The notes: generated by a model not told the origin, from the sequence alone. A stretch of 64,000 nt of DNA from Oryzias latipes (GCF_002234675.1 NC_019866.2:19265311-19329310); one strand, 5' to 3'. Positions 11,975 through 25,012 are shown, counted from the first letter of the stretch. Made by a program: numbers and translations.

Positions 11975-14793
11975 ATGGCGGACAGACCAGGTAATATGTC
12001 CTCTGCCTTTAAAATCGAGAGAGTTTCTTTAGTTTGCATTCATTACGAATTTTAGATGGATTATGTGAAAGTTGAGTGCGACTACGAGCTATTCTAAAGA
12101 CGGAAAGAGAAGCGCATTTGAGTTTTATTGGTGAACGCAGGCCATGCTAACCGTCCGGTTCATTTCAAGGTCTTCGACTCACTGACACCGATAGAACTAC
12201 CGATTAAGTTATCCGTATCCGGCGCTTATCAATCAATATTTAGACAATCTGGTTGAATAAAACATTTTCAATGTCGTTGTTTCACATGTTTAGTTTGCTA
12301 AACAGTTGTATTCTTTTTGGGTTGGCCGCTTAGCCTTAAACCCTTAACTTACAGCTATGTATGTCAATACATGCAGAGCGGTTTCATGAGTGCATGTTGG
12401 CGATTTGGTTCCATGATTTTCCTCAGGTGGTGCTCAAACTCTTCCTGGAGCTTAAACGTTCTGTTTCTACATCCTTAGTTCCCGTGGTGGAGAAGCGCCT
12501 GATGGATGTGAAACTGGGAGAGCTGGGAAGCTGGCTGGGAGGGCGAGACTTCACCCCTAACGGCATCCTGCAGGCCATCCGCCGAGGTGACTGACTGCAG
12601 CCTTATCTCTGTCCAGGGACCCGGAAAAGTTCTGGATACAGACACACTTTACGCTCAAAACCAAGCCTTACGTCTTATTAGTTTCATGGCAAATTTAGCT
12701 AATTGTAACGCAGATAGAATCTGACATTTAGGCTCTTTTCTTTTTTCTTTTTTCTGGTCATTGTTTGCCTTTACTTAAACTTGTTTACCTATTGATTGAT
12801 CATTAGCTTTACAAAACACCAACATGGAAAAATGGCAAATACTAAATCCATTTAATTTACTATTTAAAGATGTAATAATTCACTCAAATGTCATTTAAAA
12901 ACATTTCTTTATTATTAAAAAGTAATTAGTGATTCCAACTGAACCAAATGGAAGATACAATTGTTTAAAAATAAAAAAAGTTTAAGCTTTCAAATAGGAT
13001 GGTTGTTTAAATTTGCTAAATAGATGAGGCACATTTAAAGTGGAAACCAATTGATCCAATAAAAAGCTATCCCGAATGGTGTTAATTCTCTCCTTTTCTT
13101 TTAAAGATGGGACCATTTTTCTTCAAAGGTTTAGGTGCAAACCTGTATTTTTTTATCCAATAGTCATGACTGTAGAACATAAAAATCTGCTTCCTAATCT
13201 GGAGTTTTAACTCCTATCAAATCCTGGTATTTGCATCAGCAGATGAAAAAATGAAAAGTTGCTGTGAAGTGTTAAAAGTAGGGCTGCCAAATTATGACAT
13301 TAATCGCCATTAATTACAAATTGGCACAATATTCTGAGTGGATGCAGGGTGTGGATTAAAAAGTGATGTACCACAGAAATAACAGACACCTTGAAAAGAT
13401 GTTGGTCATGTGGCCCAAATGTTCTATAGCACTGCCCCTTCGCAAAAAGCCTGTTGGTGTTTCAATTATTAACATGTTTAAAACGCATTTAAAAAAACAT
13501 AGGTTGTTGGAACTTATTCCTCAGTTTATTCCAACAGAAAAACAGTAGAAAAGACAAGTGATTTTATAGTTTACTTTAACCTGTTTGGTTTTTGGTCATT
13601 TTAAAGACTGGGATGCAGCAGAAGAGAGAGAAAATAATCTGAGGAAGAGACATGAGGGGGAATTGAACAATTTAGACTTTGTTTCTTTGAAACAAACTTT
13701 AGCTTCATCATCTGGACAAAAACATGCAGTAACTTTCCCTCTGAACTGATGCTTTATTTCACAGTAGCAATCTCACTTCGCTTTGGATGGTCAGGCTTCT
13801 GCATCGTCCATTGTTTTCTGATAATGCATACCTCGTCGAGCATCGTTCCTTATGTAAGGCCCATGTGTCAAACTCAGGCCCGGCCCACCCGGGGTGTAAT
13901 TATAGTTGGCCTGTGAGATCATAACAAATGTATATCATATACTGTACCACTAATACTACAAATCCCACAATGCTTTGCTTGTATGTTAGCGCGCAGTCGA
14001 AACCAGCAAGCGCTCCTCTTTCCTGTGGACTCTTTGAAACGCGGTGTCCCGCGTTGTCATGGTAATGGCTACAGAACACAAAATCTAAATAGTTCCATTT
14101 CTTCGTGTCTCATCTCCTTTTTCAGATTCTCTTCTCTCTTCTGCTGCTTTGCAGTCAAAGTGATCAAATTCACTAAACAGGTTCAAGGAAACTAAAATGT
14201 CTTTTTTTGCTTTTGTTGTAAACTGTGGATCACCGTAGGCTTTGTCTACATATGGGTTCTGCTATTAGAAGTTTCTGGTCAATATTGTTTGGATTGCTCT
14301 CTAAAGTGTTCCTACGGTTTTTTGATGTTAAATTACAGAACTCTAGACCAGATCTTTTTCCCCAATAGCTTTAGATTAGAAAAGAAAAAACTATAAGTGG
14401 TCTAAAAGTAAAGGTTGGAAGTTTGTCACGATAAAAAAAACTTCAAACCCACTTTTGTTGTATTTTGATCTTTGAAAAAAAAAATAACCCCTACAACTTT
14501 AAATCATCAAATCAGAGACACTTAGCTCTAGACTCTTAATCCTTAAAGCAGTTTTTCCTTTTGCTTTCAGGCCACGACAGATACTACAACAAGTACATCA
14601 ATGTGAAGAAGGGCGGCATTGGCGGCGTGGCCATGCTGCTGGTCGGATACGTGGCCATCAGCTACTTGTGGGAATACGACCACATAAGTGAGATTCTTAC
14701 CATCTGAACTACGTTTTTCCTGGTTTGGTTTGCCAGATTTGCTGAACATCTTGTTTTTTGGTAGAACACGATCGCTGGAGGAAGTACCACTGA
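11975..14793 (+). CDS. atp5mf: ATP synthase membrane subunit f (F1Fo ATP synthase)
   Basis: Coding exons 11975-11990, 12479-12586, 14571-14687 and 14765-14793 join to 270 bases (89 residues), close to the vertebrate family length. The start ATGGCGGACAGACC lies directly before a GTAATA donor and gives MADRPVPVVEKR. The middle carries the family's VKLGELGSW and RDFTPNGI blocks, then RYYNKYINVKKG, a single membrane segment rich in G, V, A and L (about residues 57-75) and the C-terminal KHDRWRKYH. The protein is a small subunit of the Fo membrane sector in the inner mitochondrial membrane, where it helps hold the stator and the dimer together. Introns are 488, 1984 and 77 bases. It faces CPSF4 tail to tail. 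Confidence 0.93.
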
Positions 14794-14874
14794 GTCCCAG
14801 CAGCCATCGGGGTGAACCGTCACATCCTGGCACCTCCTGCTTCTATGCTCAGCTCTGTTGTATTAATGTGACCA

Positions 14875-14880
14875 ATTAAA
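14875..14880 (+). terminator. Probable ATP5MF poly(A) signal (ATTAAA)
   Basis: The common variant hexamer ATTAAA lies 82 bases after the ATP5MF stop codon. The next candidate signal on the opposite strand, for CPSF4, is under 200 bases away, so the two transcripts end close together. Confidence 0.5.
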
Positions 14881-15054
14881 GACAATACCAGTTTCATGTT
14901 CCAGTGAGTTTGTTTAGTAATAGATCTGAATATCAGTGGTTCTGACAGGAACGTCTTCCAGTCTGTGTGTGACAATGGCTGAAAAGACAAGTTTCAAGTG
15001 TTCAATCACACACACTGATTGTGTTGACATCCCCACTATGGGTCATCACTCAGA

Positions 15055-15060
15055 TTTATT
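15055..15060 (-). terminator. Probable CPSF4 poly(A) signal (AATAAA)
   Basis: TTTATT on the plus strand reads AATAAA on the CPSF4 strand, about 280 bases beyond its stop codon. It would give a short 3' UTR ending near 15035. Confidence 0.45.
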
Positions 15061-15338
15061 AGGAAATTACAGACAGTAGCACTTCAGTGAAGCACTGACG
15101 AGAATCCTACCAGAAAAAAAATCGCAATGGCACCTTTAAAGAGGCTGGGAACTGGAACTATCGTTTTAAAGCGCACATCTTTGAGTCCAGACTTCGAACT
15201 GAAACCTTTTCTATCGTCCACATCCTGCAAAAATCAGGTTTCGTCTGTGTGAATTCCCACAGGAGAAAGTTTGAAGTCTGTTCACCGTGAGGACGAGGGC
15301 GTCCTTCCATCTCCTGAGGCAGCACACTGCAGCCCAAA

Positions 15339-18300
15339 TTACTGTCCACTCAGGAAGGCAAGGTGGCCTTTGGTACATTTGTTGGCGTAGTGGCCCTTCT
15401 CACCGCACTGCAGACAGGATAACAGTTTGTAGTTATTTCAGAATGTTTAACCATTAAAGATCAGAGAAGGAAATACATGATTCATAAAGACAATGTAGCA
15501 CAAAATGCAAATTTAAACTTGAAAGTTCAGGTTTTATCCCTTGTGCTATCCTAGGCACTTAGACATTGGGAGTTGGGTCATCTAGACCCACTAGACAGTG
15601 CTCTGAACCCTTTTTCTTCATTTTATTGTGATCTTCACTGGTGTCCATGGATTACATTAAAATCTTCACCTTTATCCATCTTTGTCATGGTAGGGAGAAC
15701 ACGTTAATGTAAGTGTGGGGTCATCTAAGATAGCACAAGTGTTAAACACTTGATCATCACACTGATCATCTTTTGATCTATAATAAAAGCATTCCCAGTG
15801 GTCTTTTCATTATGATTATGCCATTTTTAGACAAAAACAAAACTGTTTTCCGAGACATAATTTCTGCAGTGCAGCAGAAGTTCATTAGAATTTCTCCTCT
15901 GAGTTGGGGGTGGGACCACTGCTGCAGAGTGAGCCCACCCCCACTTCCTGTCACCCATCTATTTACACTCTCTCCTGCAAGCTTACAGCCCCTCACACCC
16001 CAACATAACATTAGTGCTGCAACAAAAATGGCGAGCAATATTGGAGCTATCCAGCTGTACAGTTTTGAGCCAGATGCCAGCTCAGACAAAAAGATGTTCA
16101 TGAATCCATTTGTCTGACAGTGGATGCATCAGAATGGAGCTTGTGGCCCGCCCATTGTATTTTCTCAGAAAACTGTTCTCCATCCTGAAAAAAACCTCAG
16201 AAATGCAATTTTGTCTTCCATAATCATTTTTTAAAACACCAAAAACATTGTTTTCATCGATGTGGGTCTTTAAACCAGCATGATATGGCCTCAACTATTA
16301 CTTGATCTTTTACATTCTGGGAGGAGCTGTGAACCTCAAGTTTCATAAATTGTGCATTAGGGCTTTACTTAAAAAAAAATGAATTTTATTTTTAATATGC
16401 ATTGTCAGTTAATCAAATCCATTACCAATTTTTTTTTGGCAATTTCTATTGTAGCTTAAAAAAAACAAAAAAAAATCAATGTAATTTTTATTCAGAAAGT
16501 TGCACCTTTGTTTAGTTTAAATAATCAGTTAAAAGGAAACCGTTTTCATTTATCGAAAAATCTGCTCCAAAATTACTTTAATTTAACATCTGTGACAGCA
16601 GATTTTATAGCTGAAAATACATGTTTTTTGGATTTGAAAAAACAATTCCAATGAGCTTTGTTTTCCCTATGGGGGCGTAAGGAAAGGCTTCATTAACCCA
16701 GCTCTGTTACTGTGACCCCAAAAGTTACAACACTATTTCGACTTATTTTCCTTGCGCAGTATTGTTATGAAAGCACTTTTTGAGTTAATGCCAAAATGGG
16801 TTTTCAAAAAGCTGCCGTCCACCTGCCATTTATGAATTAAATAAAATTTCTGATATATTGGAAATGTTTTTGTATACTAGAGTTTGCATTATAGTTGGTG
16901 ATGGCACAAATGTCCAGGAGAACATTTCCTGTCATAAACCAGGGTTGCTCACACTTTGCGCGGGGAAAGTAGTGACTATCTGATGACAGAATTTGCGCGC
17001 AGTGTATTTAAACACACACGTGCAGTGACGTATGTGTCTGAGGATATTTGATTGGCCGTTCTCCATGTCAATCAAGTGCCGTACTTCTCGTGAGGATTTT
17101 GATTTGCTGATGGATTTTTTTAATTCACTTTTTTATTTTTCGGTATTTGTCTTTGCTGGCCTGCTATCTAACCTCATGTCTTTGAAGATCGACCGGTCGA
17201 TCGCATTCGACGTCATGAGCACCCCTGTCAAACGTTGCTAACAGCTTGTAATGTTAGAAATGACCAGAAGAGGGCACTGGTAGGTGGAGCATCAGGGTAC
17301 TGATGTGGAGAGAGACTCCAAAGAAGAGTTGGTGATGCACTGGGACTGTATGTCGGAGAGAAACTGAAGAATAAAACCGAACAGATTGAACCCACAGAGA
17401 GTCCTGAATTCTATTTTTTGTCTGTAAGATAAACACAGACATTACAGCCCTGATTTATGTTAAACTGCTAATGTTCCTCACTGCAGAACAATGACAGAAC
17501 AAGAGCAGAGCCTCAGGCGACTCACCTTGTAACAGGTGACCTGGTCGAGAGGTCGGGGTCCTCTGTTGGCATTCATGTTGTTTTGATGAGAAATGATGTT
17601 TGTGTTGTTCTGCTGGCGTTGGCCTGGACTTGAGTTGGTCAGCTGGATGAGAGAAAGAGACGAGCGTCCGCTGGAAGCTGCAGTCTGTGGCAGAGAATGA
17701 ACAGAGAGCTGTAAAAAAAATCCCATTGAAGCCCAGAAATACTTGAAGCACTTGCAGGTACTGAATCTTGGATCCATTTTCGCACCTTTCCCTGGTTTTG
17801 TATTTGCTGTGGTAGAGGGGGCTGTTCAGATGTTCCCATAGGCAACTCAAACCGCGGGCTGCAGAGGAACATTTATCATCACATGATGTCGCTCACATTC
17901 AGAACTTTACCCAAACCAATTACACCATTATTGAAAGCAGAAATGTTTACTTACTGCATAAATTTACAGGATTTGCCTTCTGGACAGAAGCCCACCAGAT
18001 AATTCACACAGATCACTCTTCTGGTGTGTCTGTGTCTGCAGTCAGGACCTAGTGGGGAAGGAGAACAAAATGAAGATTACTTATATCAGTGGTTCCCAAC
18101 TTTTTTCAGGCCCCGGTCTGATTGAACAGTCAATATTTTCACACAGCAGTCTGTATGAGACTGAAAGGGACGACCAACTTTTTTTTATCTTTGCCTTCAG
18201 TTTCCCTTTAACTTTTGAGGGTCAAGTTTATCTTCATCGTCTGTAAAATATTTGTATTTCTATGGATATAGTTCACCCTGAAAGGCTTAAGAAAAGCAGG

Positions 18301-20509
18301 ATACAGGCCCGTTAATCCATAACTGTCAAAGTGGAAGCTACAAAAATCGAATTCCAACTTCAGCCTCGTCTGACTTTTAAGGACAGATAAATATGAAAAA
18401 TAATTGTGTCTAAAAATTGTATTTTCTAAACATACTAATAAACCATTTCAGCAACGTTATTTGCAAACATCCTCGTAACATTACACAGCAGGTTGCTGAA
18501 TATGATGCCCCATTGTTATGGCGTGTGGGAACAACTGTCACAATGAATCCACATTTGCAGTAAAGACTCCTGGTTTTTGTCTGTTCAAATGCAGATTTCT
18601 TGTATTTTGAAGATAAAGGCTCTTCTTCTGTTTCCTCACTTAATATGCTCTATGAACAAAAAAAACTTTCCAGGAACATTTGCGTTTTTGTCAGCACGTC
18701 ACTGAGCAATTTGTTATGTGTCAAGAATGAGTCAGATGTGGTGGGGAGAATTCAGAAATTTTTCAAAATAAAGCCTCTTTCCGAATCAAATAAAAAATAA
18801 AAACGGTAAAAATGTGGGTTACAACGAATCCAGAGCACGAAAACCTGACACTGGGCTGGACCTTACCGTGTTTGCAGAAGCCTCTGTCGTACCAAGGACA
18901 GTCTTTGATCTTAGACTCTGGATCGATGTGCAGGAAGGGACATTCCTTGTTGCTGCACTCACCTGAGAGCCAACACACAGTTTGAATCTATCAGACCTGC
19001 GTGCTAAGCAATGGAAAGCGTTTTAAACGAGGAAGTCAAGTGAACCCACCAAACTTTGAGTAGAAATAGCATTCAGGCATCTTGGTCATGTCGTATTCGT
19101 GCAGAAACTCGCACTGGTCTCCCTTCTTACAGAGCCCTCTGAGCCAGTGCTTACACACCACCGTCTTCTCCCCGCTGATGTGACGGAACGGACACATTCC
19201 ACCTGAGAGACACAGACACAGCTTTGTGGATTCATACGACACATGCAGGGATCGTTTTCCTCACTTTTATATGAAAGCGTGACCCACCAAAACCTCACAC
19301 AAATATAGACATACGATTAAAAATAAAGTCTCTGCAGAACTGCCTTCTTTGTAACCCCAGAAATGTAAAACAGGTTTTAGGGTGCACATAAACAGGACAA
19401 AATAAAAAGTAAGAAGGCCAGACAATAATGATTACATAAATGATTACATCCAGACCTTTTAGCCGTATTTTGCTCATGTCTGCCTTAGTGTGACACTGAG
19501 TACATACAGAAAATCACAATAAAACACAAGAAGTTAATGAAATATAGAGCTGTAAAAGGTAAACTGAACATCACGACAGTGAAAGCCACGAACGGGCAAA
19601 TGTCCCAACTAAATTCTGTAAAAATCTTAATCAGTGTAAGTCATCTATTAAAAAAAAATGAAATCAGGATTTTACAAACAGCAGTAGTTTGTAACTAAAG
19701 CTCTGGCTCATTATTTAAGAAAAAGGAAATAAGGTTATTAAAGAGTTATTTCATAAAGTTTAAAAATTATTTTAAACATTTTTTACAAGTTAGCGTTTGT
19801 CAATAGAATGCAAATAAGGTTTTAAAGAATAATTATTTCAAAGCAAACTTTTGCAAAGAAAACAAAAAAGTTTAAATTTACTTAGTTTACCAAACATATC
19901 CAGAAAGAAATAATAATAATCACCATTAACCATTTTAAATGAAAGAAAAATATTTAAAAATAGTTGTATCCACCTCTTTAGTTTATCAAAGAACTTTTTT
20001 TCAGCGGTTTATTATTTCTGTAATAAAAAAGTTATAGTAAACTGGTTCCCGCCTACAACGTACTAAAATGACAAACGATACCAACAACATGTAAACATTG
20101 CAGTTTCCTTCCAAATAAAACGTTTCTGAACATTTAAAACTGTTAAATGCAGATAATAATAGCAGCGCAACAGATGCTTCTGACTGTAGATGCTTTACCT
20201 TTCATACACGTTCCCTTCATGAAGAACTCGCACACAGCTGAGCCGGACTCTGCAAAAAGACAACATTATAACTGAACTGACAATTATAACGTGTTGTTTC
20301 TATTAAAAATAACAGAAACCAAAGAGGGCGAACCTGAGAAAAACTATGGTTATTCTCAACAAAAAAAGATGCTAGCATTAGCATAAGCTAGCATCCATGC
20401 ACTTACTGTCCATGCCGGGAAACGGCAAAGGCTGCGCTCCCAGCTGCTGCTCCACAGCGATCTCCAGGTCGAACTTGATGTGATCCACGTTTGCTAGTAG
20501 CTCCTGCAT
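15339..20509 (-). CDS. cpsf4: Cleavage and polyadenylation specificity factor subunit 4 (CPSF30)
   Basis: Eight coding exons on the minus strand: 20407-20509, 20199-20249, 19050-19202, 18867-18962, 17955-18048, 17786-17858, 17526-17684 and 15339-15407. They sum to 798 bases (265 residues; human 269). The start gives [16 protein letters not shown]. Five CCCH zinc fingers follow from residue 41, the first being [19 protein letters not shown]; then comes a Q- and N-rich linker and a C-terminal CCHC knuckle [14 protein letters not shown] ending GHLAFLSGQ. The family protein is a nuclear subunit of CPSF that, with WDR33, contacts the AAUAAA signal of pre-mRNA. The knuckle is split by the last and longest coding intron. 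All splice sites read are GT-AG and the frame closes without adjustment. Confidence 0.95.
15537..15745. mobile_element. TTAA-type (piggyBac-like) MITE, copy 2, in a CPSF4 intron
   Basis: The ends CCCTTGTGCTATCCTAGG and (inverted) CACTTGTGCTATCTTAG form a terminal inverted repeat. TTAA follows the right end (15742-15745); the left flank reads TTAT, one base off. The first 63 bases repeat the element end at 1172-1234. It is too short to code for a transposase. Confidence 0.65.
15742..16272. mobile_element. TTAA-flanked repeat of the 'FEP' family, copy A
   Basis: It runs from TTAA at 15742 to TTAA at 16269-16272. The right end reads (inverted) TTAAAGACCCACATCGATGA and matches the ends of copies at 45427 and 59578. 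Inside, an ATG at 16028 opens [20 protein letters not shown]. It abuts the MITE at 15537-15745, and the TTAA between them seems shared. It lies in the last CPSF4 intron. Confidence 0.55.
18084..18240. repeat. hAT-type element fragment
   Basis: CAGTGGTTCCCAACTTTTTTC is a Charlie/hAT-like terminus. The matching opposite end was not found nearby, so this is one end of a decayed copy in a CPSF4 intron. Confidence 0.4.
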
Positions 20510-21380
20510 GTTTGCCTTGAGTTGGTAGCTTTCAAAGCAAAGACTTGTTCGGTTAACTTAAGCTAAGATAGCTTAATGTCGAAACTGTTAGCCGGCGATT
20601 CCCTCATTAGCCAGCTAAAGTGGCTAACGGGGCGAGCCAGGCGAAACAACAAGAGCAGAGGATAACAATGAGATAAGGTAAGGATCACCGAAGTCCTTAT
20701 ATCAACTATTTCCAAACAAACAGGTGAACATGACTTAATATTTTTGTCTCCGAATCGACAGAGGTTCTGTTTGAGGACGCGCGCACATTGACCTCTGACC
20801 TGACGAATTCAGACGGATCTAAACGATTGTCGAGCAAGTCGAGTGATGTCACCGTTGAGTTAACCAAACCTGTTCATTTCTGACACTTTGCCTCTGGCAA
20901 ATGACCAAAAACGAATGAAAATTTCATTTATTTTACTATTTTATTGTTTAGACATATTGGACACGTATGTGCATCTGATCATTTTTCTTAACTTGCACCT
21001 CGTGTATGCATTTCCATGTCCAATTATTTATAAAAATAAACAAAAAACAGGTTAAAGTTCAATTCAGAGATTAGCATGTCACACACCAGATCATGAATAC
21101 AAAATGCTTTTGATGCTTCATCACTGCAAACCCCTCTCCTAAACAAAAAATCACTCATTCAAAGTCTGGTATGATCAACCAAATGATTTGATCCATTGAC
21201 TGCATAAGAGACTCTAATACAACGTTGTGATCTGCTGGTTTTAGGGTGAAACACGACGCTTCAGAAATGAGTAATTGTTCAGCATTTTATAATCATTGGA
21301 AGCATGATGATATGACATGTTTAAGCAAGAATAAGCTTTCTAAGCTTTTATTGTGTTTTTCTACAGTGGAAAAAGAAAAA
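20510..21380. other. CPSF4 upstream region
   Basis: It contains the inferred 5' UTR and promoter of CPSF4 (about 20510-20850), followed by AT-rich intergenic sequence. No other gene was recognised. Confidence 0.45.
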
Positions 21381-21389
21381 AAAAACAGT

Positions 21390-21860
21390 ATTCAATACTT
21401 TAATACTTCAATACATAGATGCTGAAAAGGCTTTTGACAAAATAGATTGGACATTTTGCAAGTTCGATTATTAGTTCGAATTTGGAAAAACATGTAATTG
21501 TTGGTTTAGATGCCTGTACAAGAACTCTAAATCAAAGTAAAAATGATTGGACATTACAGTTTTTTAAATAATAGAAAATAAAATAAAGGGGAGTCAGACC
21601 TTACCCTCTACCCTTTTTTGTATCAAACCTCTAAGAGAGATGATACATCAAGAAATTCATACAGGAGTTTATTTATAAATGATCCCTTTATGCCAATGAT
21701 ATTTTGCTATTTGTTAAAAGCCCGTTGCTTCAAGACTTACGTCATGTTGACAGGAATATAGACGTTTCAGGCTATAAAATAAACCAAAAGAAAGCAGAAG
21801 TAATGATGTTATCAGGAATATGGCAAAATAACCTAAAACTTTAGATATCAATAAAAATAA
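21390..21860 (+). mobile_element. L1-like LINE fragment (reverse transcriptase)
   Basis: Plus-strand translation gives DAEKAFDKIDW, a typical L1-clade reverse transcriptase block. Later LYANDILLFVK appears, corresponding to the YADD catalytic motif with the first Asp changed to Asn, followed by INQKKAEVM. Frames shift between these blocks, so the copy is dead. Neither end is visible. Confidence 0.7.
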
Positions 21861-21932
21861 GAAGATTTTATTGTATTAGTCTTTAAAAGGACAAAGAAAA
21901 AACAGTATTCATTGGCGGTTTCATGAAATCTT

Positions 21933-21938
21933 TTTATT
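21933..21938 (-). terminator. Candidate SHMT1 poly(A) signal
   Basis: TTTATT on the plus strand reads AATAAA on the SHMT1 strand, about 310 bases past the stop codon. Other A/T-rich hexamers lie closer, so this is one option only. Confidence 0.3.
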
Positions 21939-22245
21939 ACAGTGAATGAGTTACACATACTCATGGAATGTTTTTGGACTTAATTTACTAAAAATCGAAA
22001 TTCCAGTCATGAATTTCCAGTCAGTTTTGATCGTAACATCTAAAAGATGTGAATCCCAAGTAAAACATCAGGACTCTGTAACATTACTAAATCATGACAC
22101 AATGACATTTGCAGGACTGAGCTTAAATGTGTCTTTAATAAAAACAATTCTATTGAATTATCAAGTGAGGAATGCTTTAAGGTCAGAATACACCCATTGA
22201 CTGGTGTGTTTAAACAATAAACGTTAGTCCAACTCTCGTCTGGCC

Positions 22246-25012
22246 TCACAGTTCCGGCAGGCCGGGCATGGGGAACTGACCGGCAAAAGCCTCCACCTCG
22301 GCTCTCAGCGCAGCTACTCGCTCCTGAAACTTCTCTCCCTGAGCCAGAGCCTGGACAAACTCCTTCAGAGTGGCTTTGGGATCCTGGCTCCTCTGCACAT
22401 CCAGGGTCAATTCAACAGCTACAGGAAAAAACATTGGCGAAAGTCACGTTTTGCCTGAGAAACATCACTTTATGTTTTTAGGAGCATTTTTAGATGGATG
22501 GTGCACCTTTGTGGATGAACAAAGCCACCTTCTTGAAGTCTTCCTCCACCAAGCCCCTGGAGGTCAGAGCTGGAGAGCCAAACCTGAGTCCACTGGGACG
22601 GAGAGCGCTCTTGTCTCCTGCAAAAATACAACAAAAAAAAAAAAGATATTTGAAAGGTTCCTTCCCTCTTAAGCTTACAAACTGATCAACTCATTTGCAC
22701 CCCAGCTTATGTCTGAATACCTGGACAGGTGTTCTTATTGCAGGCAATAGCACAGGCCTCCAGCACCTTCTCAGCTCGTCCACCATCAGTACCTTTGTTG
22801 CGCAGGTCCAGGAGGATTAGATGGTTGTCAGAACCGCCTTTATAGAAACACAGAACATCAGAAAACATCCCATGGAAGAAAATCCATATAATTACAGATC
22901 TTACCAGTAACAATCTTGTAGCCGTGGCCCACGAGGGCATTGGACAGAGCTTTACAGTTAGCAAGAACCTGCTGCTGGTAGACCTTGAACTCGGGAGTCA
23001 TGGCCTGTTTGAGAGCCACAGCAACGCCTGTAAACCAGAGAACGGGGGAAGCAGATGCTGACATGGCTCAAGAGCTTTTAGGATGAAAAACAGAGAAGAA
23101 ATGAACGACAGGACACCTGCAATAGCGTGGTTGTGCGGTCCACCCTGCAGCCCCGGGAACACCGCCTGGTTTATCAACGACTCCAAGTTGTACAGAGTCT
23201 CTTTTCCTTTGGCATCAACACTCCTTACTCCTGGTTAAAAGTCCATTTGTTACCAAAAAAATCCTATGAAAGTTTTTCTTTTGAAATGTTATTTTTTTTT
23301 TACCTTTTCTGTAGAAAATGACTCCAGCACGGCAGCCGCGCAGCGTCTTGTGGGTCGTCGTGGAAACAATGTCACAATGCTCGAAGGGTGACGGCACAAC
23401 CCCAGCAGCTACTAAGCCACTGATGTGAGCCATATCTCCCATCAGGTAGGCGCCGTTCTCATTAGCAATCTGCTTTAAGCGGGCGTAGTCGAGGTTGCGG
23501 GAATAGCAGCTGGTTCCTACGGGCAGATGGAGACAGTTTAGGAACATTTTAAAGCAAACTTGCAGCCTGTGCATGTGTGTGCGTTTAATAACCTGCAATA
23601 ATGAGCTTAGGGTGAAACAGTCGTGCGTTGTCTTGAAGTCTGTCATAGTCGATGTAGCCGGTTTCTTGATTCACCTTGAAAGGGAAAAAAACATCAGCTG
23701 TGTGGTAACGTCCGTGTAGTTTAGATGGTTCACTCTGAAGGTGCTTCTGTTAGTTGTCACTTTTTATTCATACACTTGTGTCTTTGAGAAACATCCAGAA
23801 TTCGAGCTAACAACATATATGCATACTCATTTTGTACCTTATACGGCATGGACTCAAAGAAGATGGACGTCGCAGAGATCTTCTTCTTATCGGTCATGAA
23901 GCCGTGTGTCAGGTGACCTCCGTCAGGAAGGTCCAGCCCCATGATCCTGCCATGAGGTTCCACAACAGCCGTGTACACAGCAAAGTTGGCTGGAGAACCT
24001 TCCAGAAGAAACACAGTACCGGTAAATGAAATCCATATTTTACAGAAGAGCTGCCTCCAGAAGGTTTACATGGAGGAGCCATAAAGAGCCCAAAGAGAAA
24101 ATCAGAATCTGTCAAAATGTTTAGAAGATATCGTTTATTTTCAAATACACTAGACGTTTGGTAAATGATACCAGCAAGAATTTTCAATCCCTTTAGGAGC
24201 AACTCAAGACACTGCCCCCTACAGGTGGAGATGGGAATTGTGGTTTCTGGTTGAGTCTGCACAATAAATTGGTGAAAAAGCATAAATATTTGAGTCATTA
24301 CTTTTTGGTTTCCTGCCAATGAAACAACTTGTTTATTACATTTTTGCTATATAATTTAACTTTATTTTTCAAATTATTCATCAAAAGAGGCGAATTTCAA
24401 CTGGAGGGGCCACTAAGGTGGTCAGCAGTGTTCAGAGGTTTTCAATCACGTCGCTTAAAATCAGTCACTGCAAGAGTTTGATACCTGAGTATGGCTGCAC
24501 GTTCACTCCCCATTTCTCTGGGTCCAGACTAAAGGCCTCCAGTGCTCTCTTCTGACAAAGCCTCTCCAGCTCATCAATATGCTCTGTGCCACCATAATAC
24601 CTAAATAAACACACATCCAGAATTATAGGTAAACTAAGGTAAACTTCAGTGTTCTAGTAATGACTCAATCCTGACCTTTGGCCAGGATAACCTTCAGAGT
24701 ACTTGTTGTTCATGCAAGAACCCAGAGCTTCAAGAACAGCCCTGCTGGCAAAGTTCTCAGATGCGATCAGCTCCAAGCCGTACGTCTGCCTCTTCTTTTC
24801 TTTCTTTATGATAGAAAACACCTGAATATAAACAGAAACACTGCCATCACAACAAGCCCGACCTGAAAAACCTAAAGAAATGTTCACAGTGCTGCACGTT
24901 GGTGAGGAGAGACACAAACCTCAGAGTCGTTGACAGCCAGAGGCTCCAACATCATCTTGTTGTGAGAGTCCCAGATTTCTTTATTAATGCTGTGGCCATT
25001 CGTCAAAGCCAT
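22246..25012 (-). CDS. shmt1: Serine hydroxymethyltransferase, cytosolic
   Basis: Eleven coding exons on the minus strand: 24920-25012, 24676-24821, 24485-24600, 23838-23998, 23593-23674, 23304-23516, 23117-23230, 22905-23027, 22721-22837, 22507-22617 and 22246-22418. They total 1449 bases (482 residues; human SHMT1 483). The enzyme interconverts serine plus tetrahydrofolate with glycine plus methylenetetrahydrofolate, using pyridoxal phosphate. The PLP lysine is K256 in [11 protein letters not shown], and ASENFAS and YSEGYPGQR active-site blocks are intact. The start [12 protein letters not shown] has no mitochondrial transit peptide and the C-terminus is PMPGLPEL, both supporting the cytosolic paralogue over SHMT2. 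A T-rich acceptor at about 25047 just upstream of the start codon implies a further, non-coding 5' exon. Confidence 0.95.

Noticed and set aside
13858-14000. TGTCAAACTCAGGCCC-type repeat in the ATP5MF intron
   Set aside because: Resembles a dispersed hAT-like terminus, but no matching opposite end or duplication was found, so no element is claimed.
17455-17850. Minus-strand 131-residue frame
   Set aside because: It runs across two CPSF4 exons in a different frame and into introns; the CPSF4 reading explains the sequence.
22246-25012. SHMT2 (mitochondrial paralogue)
   Set aside because: No transit peptide, 482 residues, and neighbours SMCR8 and TOP3A match the human SHMT1 locus.
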